Shown here piece after piece: positions 56,145 to 64,000 of a DNA stretch of 64,000 nt. A model generated the notes under the pieces. The model searched no databases. It saw only the letters and a list, made by a program, of their open reading frames with translations, and was not told where the DNA came from. The translations under genes were made by a program, and so were the position numbers. Each line of letters opens with the position of its first letter. Position 1 is the stretch's first letter. The DNA comes from Primula veris (lineage: Eukaryota > Streptophyta > Magnoliopsida > Ericales > Primulaceae): positions 11,928,814-11,992,813 of the forward strand of contig OY821740.1 of assembly GCA_963682055.1 (NCBI GenBank), written 5' to 3'.

Positions 56145-59100
56145 ATGTCCCTTAATCAACCAAGGCCCGATTCGTCACACTACAGAAAAACTTCCCGATC
56201 CGATAGCTTCCCCTCCAGAAACAACAATAATATTAACAATAACAATAATAATAATTACTCCGCCCCGACAAGTCCTCAGCCCGATCGGAGGTAAAATTAC
56301 TCTCTTTGCCACTGTTGTTTACGTTAACTACAGTTTTGTATAGAATTCCGTGTTTTCCACTGTTTGTATATGTGAACTACACTTTTTTATACTCACATGA
56401 AATAATGAATAATTAGGAGACTAGACTTAGTGTGCCAGATAGAATAATGAATACTATCGTGTCGTTTTTTTTATAGCAATTTTGTACCTTCTTTTGTTGC
56501 GTGTTTCTCGATTAGTACCTTACATTGTTATTTTTTCCTATTAGTACCCTGTATACGTCGTTTTTTTTTTTGTTGTTGTTGTACCTTCTATCAATTTTCC
56601 TATTTTGTACCTTGTATTCAACTTTTTTTTTTTTTTTTCTATTTTGAACTTTACCATCTAATTATGGATAGATAACCAGCATAATTAATAATAGAAAGTA
56701 GTAAACAAGAAAAACGCAAACTGGGTACAAAAACTCAAGTAACCCCTTCATGTTGGGATTCTATTTAGAAAAGTTGGTATGCCAAAAATAAAACCATAAG
56801 ATGGGATTCTAATTAGTTACCGATAACCAAAATATTTCGTGTACTCTTCTTCAGTATTTTCAATCAGCACATTAACATTACATTTCCAGGGATAAAATTA
56901 CCGTGCTTTCCAAGGTTGTTTGCGATAGTTTTTATACACAAGTGTATAACAAGGTTTTGGTTTTGTACACTAACCTACACTAATGATCTATTAGCACATT
57001 AATGATGCATTTCTCGGGGTTTTAAAAAACTTGGTATGCCAATAGAAAAATAAAATCTATTTAGTTACGATAACCATTTATTTTATACACTATCCTGCCA
57101 TGTTTGGCTTTTGGGTGCAATTTTTTATTGTGACTTTTGTCACTTTTCTGTTTTAGTTCCATGTTGGGGCAAGAATCGAAAAAGTGGGGTAGATTAGTTA
57201 TATTGGTATATAAACCTGTAACGTTCACCCTTATATTTTTAGTTGTATGTCTGTTGGGTGTACTTAATTATGGGAATATTGAAGTTTTAATATGCTGGGT
57301 AGTGGCCAAACTATGGATTAAATTCATATACAAAGTGGTATATTTGAAGGGCCTTATAATTGAAAAAAAGACTTTTTAAAAAAAAAAAATAGAGTTTCTG
57401 TTTGTGGTGTGTTGCTGTTGTGACCATCGATGGTTTACCCTTTGATGAATTTAGTAGGTAACAAATAGTCCAGTAATGTGTCTATTTTCTACTCATGGTG
57501 GTTTTTGTAAGCAGTGAAAATTCCAATAATATGTCTATCTATCTATTGAGTTTAAATATATCTGGAAATAAGTCTGTTAGTGGAGCTACTTCTGTGATCA
57601 TTGACGGTTTTACTCATGCAAGATCTTGGTAGTAAATAGTCCAGTATCGATATTCTATCTATTGTCTGTATGTATTCCGTGTAAAAAAAAAGGGTTCTGT
57701 TTGTGGAGTTTCTGTGATCATTGATTTCTTTAACCATGTCTCGTTTTTATTAGCATTAATAAGAAGTCCAACAATGCACAAGGAGGACAACCTAGGGCTG
57801 TGAGTTTAAACTCGTACCCAAATAATGCTTCTGTCCACCGACCTGCACCAAATGCTTCCCATTTGCAACCACCAACACCTGGTATTATTCTCAACTCTGA
57901 AAGCTTTTCGGTGACCGTTTTAATTTAGTTTATTGGTTTAAGATGGTGTATTCTTCTTTGTATATGTAATAGCACTTAGTGCTCAAACAACTGAAAAGAC
58001 AGCTCAGGCAAGTGCTGTAGTTGTTCAGAAGCCTCCGTCTTCTCAGGCTGCCAATGCTAATCCTGATACTGCTGTGACTCCTACCAAAGGTACACTTTTA
58101 CTTGCGGTATTAATTTGTATGTACTGTATTGAGTTGTAAATACAATTCTCACATTAATTTAGCCTTGAAGTTTCGTCTTTGTTTTCTAGTTATGACTGTT
58201 GTTAATTAAGCTATAATTACACTGTTTCTTTGGTGTTTAGCTCCAGGGGATGGATCCAAGTCATTTGCTATTCAATTTGGGAGTGTAAGCCCGGGTACCT
58301 TGAATGTGATGCAGGTATATCTGTATACTTTTGCAATGCATTTCTGTATATTTTCATTTTCCACGAAAATAATTTTCTTATATTGAGTTTCATGTGGTCA
58401 ACCGCACCTTAGCAATTTTTATTACTGCATACTTAAATAAGGTAGTCTTCATTCTATTTCCAGATACCTGCAAGAACTAGCTCAGCACCACCCAATTTGG
58501 TTGAGCAGCAAAAAGACCAGGTTTGTCTTCTTCGTTATCTGTATGCTTCCTGGTTACTTTTTTTTAGCAAGAACCAACTTATCTGAACTTCATAGCTTCA
58601 CATTATAATTACCATTCTCTTAACTTTAAATTTCTAATGAGAGGATGAAGTTTACTTTATGCCAGGCAAGCTTTTATGTTTTTTTCTCTTAAGTTGAACA
58701 TATTTAATTAGCTGCAATTGAGTTTATAAAGTAGCTTGATACCATATAATTGTTGATGGTTGTAGAAGTACCAAACCTTAAGAATTTGTGATTACCTCTA
58801 ACATGGTTCTGTTCCATTCTTGTTTGATTGTGTTTCCTTCTCTTCCAGGCTCGTCGTGATCTGCTGAGACAAGCACAACCATATCATATTCCTTCTGTTC
58901 CCAAGCAGCAAACTGGTGAGGCCCATCAGATTGCCAAGGCCAGCAATGATATTCAAGTTCCAATTCCCTCCCCCGTTACACAAACCCAAAAATTCCCTGT
59001 TCATATTATTTCTGGGGTTTCTAGGCCAATGCCATTTTACCAAGTCCCTGTTCAGTTTGGTGGGCCCACCTCACAGCTTCAATCGCAGCCAATTCCAATG

Positions 59101-62100
59101 CCATTACTCATGGGAAGTGGTCCTCAGTTGCCGCATGCGCCATATGTTCCGGGATTACACCCCCGCCCTCACCCAATGCAGGTCCAAGGAATGATTCATC
59201 AGGGACAGGGATATAATTTCACAAGCCAGATGGGTCAGCAAATGCCACCTCAGCTTGTCAACATGGGAATGGGGGGTGCTGGACCCCAATTTCCTCAACT
59301 TCAGCCATCAAATACATCAGTCGGTTCTCGTGTAGCTGTTAAAATCACTGATCCCAAGACACGTGAAGAGTTGAGGCTTGAGAATGCATCAGTTCCATCT
59401 TCTCGTCCTGTAAACTATTACCCAAATCCTTTACTTTATCCCCCAAACAGTACCTTAAACCCCTCTTCTCAGCCACATCCTAGGTCTAGTTTCCCTGTCC
59501 CGCAAACTGCATCTTCTCATAAACCAACAGGTTTGGAGAGTTCCAATGACGTTAGAAAGGCTGTGTGTTCAGTAGCATCAACTTTTGAACAGGTGACTAT
59601 CAAGTCAGCCCCTGAAAAGATGAACGAGCTGGCAACTAGAACTTCATCTGTTGAGGAAACTGGACAAGCACTGGCCCTTAGTAAAAAAAACACAAAGAAT
59701 GATCAAGTGAATAAGCAAAGCAGGAAAGGATTCTCTCAGCCACCTTACCAGGTATATGCTGTTGTTTTAAGCTTCGTACCGTCACAGGTGTGGATCTTGA
59801 TATGCTAACACGTCTTTTATTCATTACGATAGCTTGTATGTGAAAATGGAAGTGGCATGGAGAGAATAATGAAGGTATCAGAGAAACTGGGGTCTGTTTT
59901 TTCCACCTTTTCGTATGCTATGCCATGGTGTTTGTGCTAACCGACTGACTCGAGATTTTAAGGATAAAAACAGTTTTAACAGGGTTAATCGGTTTTTTTT
60001 ACCCAATTTTATCATCAGAATTCGATTCTGGTCACCAACATACATTAATTGGTTACTGGTACATCAAAGCTACAACTTCTTGGAAATTTAGTATACTTAA
60101 GTGTACCAAATAAGAAATTAAGAACGTAAATCGAGGTACTAAATAGTTACAAAAACATTACTATCACTATCATCCTCTGTATTAAAATTCGCGCTACATA
60201 GCGCTACGTAGCGCGAAATAGCGTTTTTTTGGTAAAAAACGCAACGAAAAATCACGATTTTGGGTGGAATTGCGCTAAAATCGCGGTATAGGGGACCAAA
60301 AGCGCAAAAAGCGTGAAATTCTGGACCAAAAGCGTAATTAGCGAGTTAAAAAAAAACAGCGGATCTAAATAATTAATATATATTCTGTAATTTTCATAAA
60401 AGTGTCTGCAGTCCAGATGGTTGAGACAGTGCTGTAATTTCCAGCAGACCCAAGTTCGAAACTCACCAACAACAATTTTTTTTTTTTGATTTTTTTTTAT
60501 TACTATCTATACATTTCTTTTTTTTTGGTTATATATTCTAAAGTTTAGTGCATATTTAGGCAAAAAAAAATACACCGCAAAGCGTTATATAGCAACGCTA
60601 TTAGCGCTTTTAGCGTTTCTCTCGAAAAAACGCTACGATAGCGATAACGCTATTTAAAACACTGCTATCATCACGTTTTCTTAATCCCTATTTTTTTTCT
60701 TTCTATGCAGTATTTAAAATCAAAGAAATATGTTAGGTTATGTAGTGATTTTCTAGTGTTAGTAGTTTGGTGTACTGCATTCAAACATTTAAATAAGATA
60801 ATTTTCTTGAATGTAATTAACCCTTGCGAATATTAAGTATCATTGCTTTAGGTTACAACTATATTCAATTTAGAAAAACTATTCATCTAATGGGGTGTGT
60901 GTGTGTTGCATTAATTAGTTCAGTACCCTTGTCAATCTATTTACATTTTGAATGCCACGTCGCAAAGAGAATCATTCTTGAATAGGCTTGGAGATCAATC
61001 TGCAACCTAGTAATAGCTTGAACAAATGGGTAGATCCGACTTAATTTGACTCATTATAGTTACATGTCTGGAGAAAAAAGATGTATAAAGTATCTTATGC
61101 TGTGGACACTAAACTGTCCTTGCATTTGCATTAATATTTACTTCGGTTTACTTTGCTTTTTTCTTCAGGTTCTCGGACAATTTACACTTCAAGGTGTCCC
61201 TTCTCAGTCTCTAGAACATATGAATTTCTGTAACAGTGCAACTTCTGAGACTTCTGGTGCTAAGCCAACTGATTCATCTAGTTCTGGTGCAAGTACAGTT
61301 GACTCTACGCTTAATTTGTCTAATGATATTTCTACATTTGGTGAACCATTGAATCTTGTAGATAACGGAACTAAAGGAGGTAAAATGTTCGTCGAAGGTG
61401 ACAAAAAAAATGACAGCATATCGAATGCACTTTCAGAATCGGTAGATGAAACTGAAATGAAATCTAAAGTGAAAGTGGGAACCTCCCTTGAGGTTGATCC
61501 CCTGGAAATTACTGAGAAGGATAAAGAAGGCACGATAAATGATTGCAAAAAAGATAATGTTCTAGTGTCATCAACTACCCTAACACCAGATGCTAATGAA
61601 AATACTTCAAATACATCAACAGAACTAACTGTGGAAACTAAAGAAGAAGGTGCAGAGGATGTAAACGATGTTGGTGTAAAGGAAAAGCCTGTTGTTGAAC
61701 TTAACAGGTCAAAGAGTTCTGTGCCTAAAGGCAAAAAGAAAAGAAAAGAATTTTTACAAAAAGCAGATGCTGCTGGAACAACCTCGGATCTCTACAATGC
61801 ATATAAGGGTCCTGAAGAGAGGAAAGAATTAGAAACCACTTCAGAAAAAAGCAATCATTCGAGAGATGTACTTGTTGACTCTACTCAATATGACGTTCAT
61901 TTGAGTGAAAAAGGCGGGACATGTATAGCTGAGCTTGATGATTGGGAAGATGCTGAAGACATCTCCACTTCAAAAATAGAAATTGCAGATAATATTCTTG
62001 ATATAGAAAAAATTGAGTTAATGGCGAAAAAATATACTAGGGACTTTTTGATGAAGTTCCTAGAAAAATGTACTGATCTCCCGGATGGTTTTGACATTAC

Positions 62101-64000
62101 ATCTGATGTAGCGAATGCCTTGATTGTTCCTAATGTGAATGCTTCTTCTCGTGAATCCCACCCTAGTCATGGAAGAATTGTTGACAGGTCACCAGGTGGA
62201 CCTCGTCGGGGGGTTGTAGTGGGTGATGAGAACAGGTGGAATAAGGTACCCGCTCCCTTAAAAATGGATGGATATGGAGGTAATTTCCGTCCTGGTCAAG
62301 GGGCAACCCACGGTGTTTTGAGAAACCCACGTGGATCAGCACCTTCTCAAGGGATCTTGTCTGGGCTTATGCAACAAAGTCACTCTGATGCAGACAGGTG
62401 GCAGCGTGCTACTGGTTTTCAGAAAGGTTTAATTCCCTCTCCTCAAACTCCTGCTCCGGTAATGCACAAAGCCGAGAGGAAATACCAGGTGGGTATTATA
62501 ACCGACGAGGAACAGGCTAAACAGAGACACCTTAAAGCTATCCTGAATAAGCTTACTCCGCAAAACTTTGAAAAACTCTTTGAGCAAGTTAAAGCGGTTA
62601 ACATCGACAATGCTGGCACTCTTACAGGTGTCATTTCTCAGATATTTGATAAGGCTCTGATGGAGCCAACTTTTTGTGAAATGTATGCCAACTTTTGTTA
62701 TCACCTTGCTGGAGAGTTGCCCGATTTTAGTGAAGATAATGAAAAAATCACTTTTAAAAGACTGCTTCTTAATAAGTGTCAGGAGGAATTCGAGAGAGGG
62801 GAAAGAGAGCAGGAAGAAGCTGATAGAGATGATGTGGAAGGTGAGGTTAAACAGTCCCCCGAGGAGAGAGAGGAGAAGAGAGTCCAAGCCCGAAGACGGA
62901 TGTTAGGTAATATTAGGCTTATTGGAGAACTTTATAAGAAAAAAATGTTGACAGAACGAATCATGCATGAGTGCATAAAGAAATTATTAGGTCAATATAA
63001 CAATCCGGACGAGGAAGATATCGAGTCTTTATGTAAATTGATGAGTACAATTGGCGAAATGATCGACCATCCTAAAGCCAAGGAACATATGGATGCTTAT
63101 TTCGATATGATGTCACGGTTGTCAAACAACATGAAACTGTCGTCCAGGGTAAGGTTCATGTTGCGAGATGCAACTGATTTGAGAAAGAATAAATGGCAAG
63201 AAAGGAGAAAAGTAGAAGGGCCAAAAAAGATCGATGAAGTGCATAGAGATGCAGCTCAAGAACGACATGTACAAGCTGGTAGGCTAAATCGAGGGCCAGG
63301 ATCAAACTCAATTGGCCGTAACTATCGTCAACCCATGGAATTTAGTTCAAGAGGGTCGAGTAATTTACCTTCTCCCACTCAAATGGGTGGTGGTTATCGT
63401 GGTTTGCAATCGCAGCAATCGAGAGGATTTGGAGTACAAGATGCTAGGTTTGATGACAGGCATTCATTTAATAGGACTCTCTCTCTACAGAGACCTGTTG
63501 GCGAAGAGTCGATTATGCTTGGTCCCCAAGGAGGTCTTGCTAGAGGAATGTCCAGTAGAGGACAACCTTTGTTCCCTAGCACACCCTTAGCTGAGAGACC
63601 AAACTTTGGAGATTCTAGAAGGGTGGGTCCTGGTTTAAATGGCGCTTATGACGAGGCTGGTACGTTGGATCGAAACTTAAGTTTTGGAAACCAGGATTTG
63701 AGAAATGGGGATCGTACGGATAACAGATCGCGTCCAAGCTCTCGAAATGTTGGTGGTGGTGCTGTACTTGTCTCCCCACAGAATGTTTCTTCTGGTAAGG
63801 TATGGCCTGAAGAACGGCTTAGGGAGATGTCCCTGTCAACTATTAAAGAATTCTACAGGTAAAGTTCTTTCACTTTTATTCTTTTCGTTATAAATTCCAT
63901 GGGTTTTTCAGAAATCTATAGGTAAATTCTTTTCAGAAATCTTCTCTTTTGAATTTTACGTGCTGTTCTGAATTATTCTTAATGAATAGAGGAAAAGAGA
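56145..64000 (+). CDS. eIF4G: Eukaryotic translation initiation factor 4G, 3' end outside the window
   Basis: Seven complete exons join in frame: 56145-56290, 57754-57881, 57973-58089, 58241-58314, 58464-58520, 58849-59751 and 61169-63858. An eighth may begin at 63990 after AATGAATAG. This gives about 1,371 residues here; plant eIF4G is usually near 1,700, so the MA3 region is missing to the right. The N-terminus (MSLNQPRPDSSHYRK) and FAIQFGS block match plant eIF4G. The eIF4E-binding site YTRDFLM (Y764, L769, M770) fits YxxxxL plus hydrophobic. The MIF4G domain is at about 915-1155 (ILNKLTPQNFEKLFEQV to the end of its last repeat). eIF4G scaffolds eIF4E, eIF4A and eIF3 on capped mRNA in the cytoplasm and is used by many plant viruses. 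Confidence 0.97.
57395..57740. repeat. Degenerate tandem repeat in eIF4G intron 1
   Basis: Three related segments near 57395, 57570 and 57690 share TCTGTTWGTGG, TGTGATCATTGA, and (in the first two) AATAGTCCAGTA. The unit is about 120-175 bp and poorly conserved. Confidence 0.6.
60175..60664. mobile_element. AGCG-rich hAT-like MITE, copy 2 (eIF4G intron 6)
   Basis: 490 bp related to 45540-46009, with an exact 8-bp duplication CTATCATC at 60167-60174 and 60665-60672. The right ends are near identical (CGATAACGCTATTTAAAACA), whereas the left ends have diverged. The interior holds a TTTTTTTT-rich segment absent from the other copy. Confidence 0.92.

Overview
This is a nuclear window from a flowering plant, most likely a eudicot. 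The evidence is intron-containing genes for a mitochondrial ATP synthase subunit, an FLZ zinc-finger protein, an ATL-type RING-H2 protein and eIF4G, set in AT-rich DNA full of plant LTR retrotransposons and MITEs. I cannot place the genus from the sequence alone.

Host genes: (1) 5488-6444 (-), a single-exon ATL-family RING-H2 E3 ligase. (2) 41176-47012 (+), ATP synthase delta' (F1 epsilon-type) subunit, two exons split by a 5.3-kb intron that carries two hAT-like insertions. (3) 50918-51794 (+), a small two-exon FLZ protein whose first exon is too short for simple ORF calling and which I assembled by hand. (4) 56145-64000 (+), the first seven exons of eIF4G, running off the right edge.

Mobile DNA dominates the rest. 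The left edge holds a gag-only LTR element (gag ORF followed directly by a putative LTR). The centrepiece is a 17.2-kb Ty3/gypsy element of the Tat type (9160-26387). It has two 568-bp LTRs differing at four sites, a 5-bp target duplication and a primer site resembling the complement of tRNA-Asp. Its gag-pol frame lies on the minus strand and is interrupted only by three TGA codons. About 10 kb between pol and the 3' LTR carries cargo in the opposite orientation: five head-to-tail mini-genes (A-E), each a short coiled-coil ORF with a TATA box and often its own AATAAA, followed by a spliced gene for a large coiled-coil protein with a PF04195-like ('putative gypsy type transposon') domain. A 134-bp nested tandem repeat separates the cargo from pol.

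Right of this element lie a 2.5-kb foldback element with a 21-bp tandem core (28588-31072), two solo LTRs of one family, each with a perfect 5-bp target duplication (31348-32515 and 38146-39383), a second foldback-like element (about 36236-39735) with a similar layout and nested insertions, a 350-bp near-perfect hairpin, and CACTA-derived MITEs. Two copies of a hAT-like MITE rich in AGCG words sit in introns of the ATP synthase and eIF4G genes, each with an exact 8-bp target duplication.

The most unusual content is the antisense cassette array in the Tat element. The opposite orientation would let spliced genes travel inside a retroelement without losing introns during retrotransposition.
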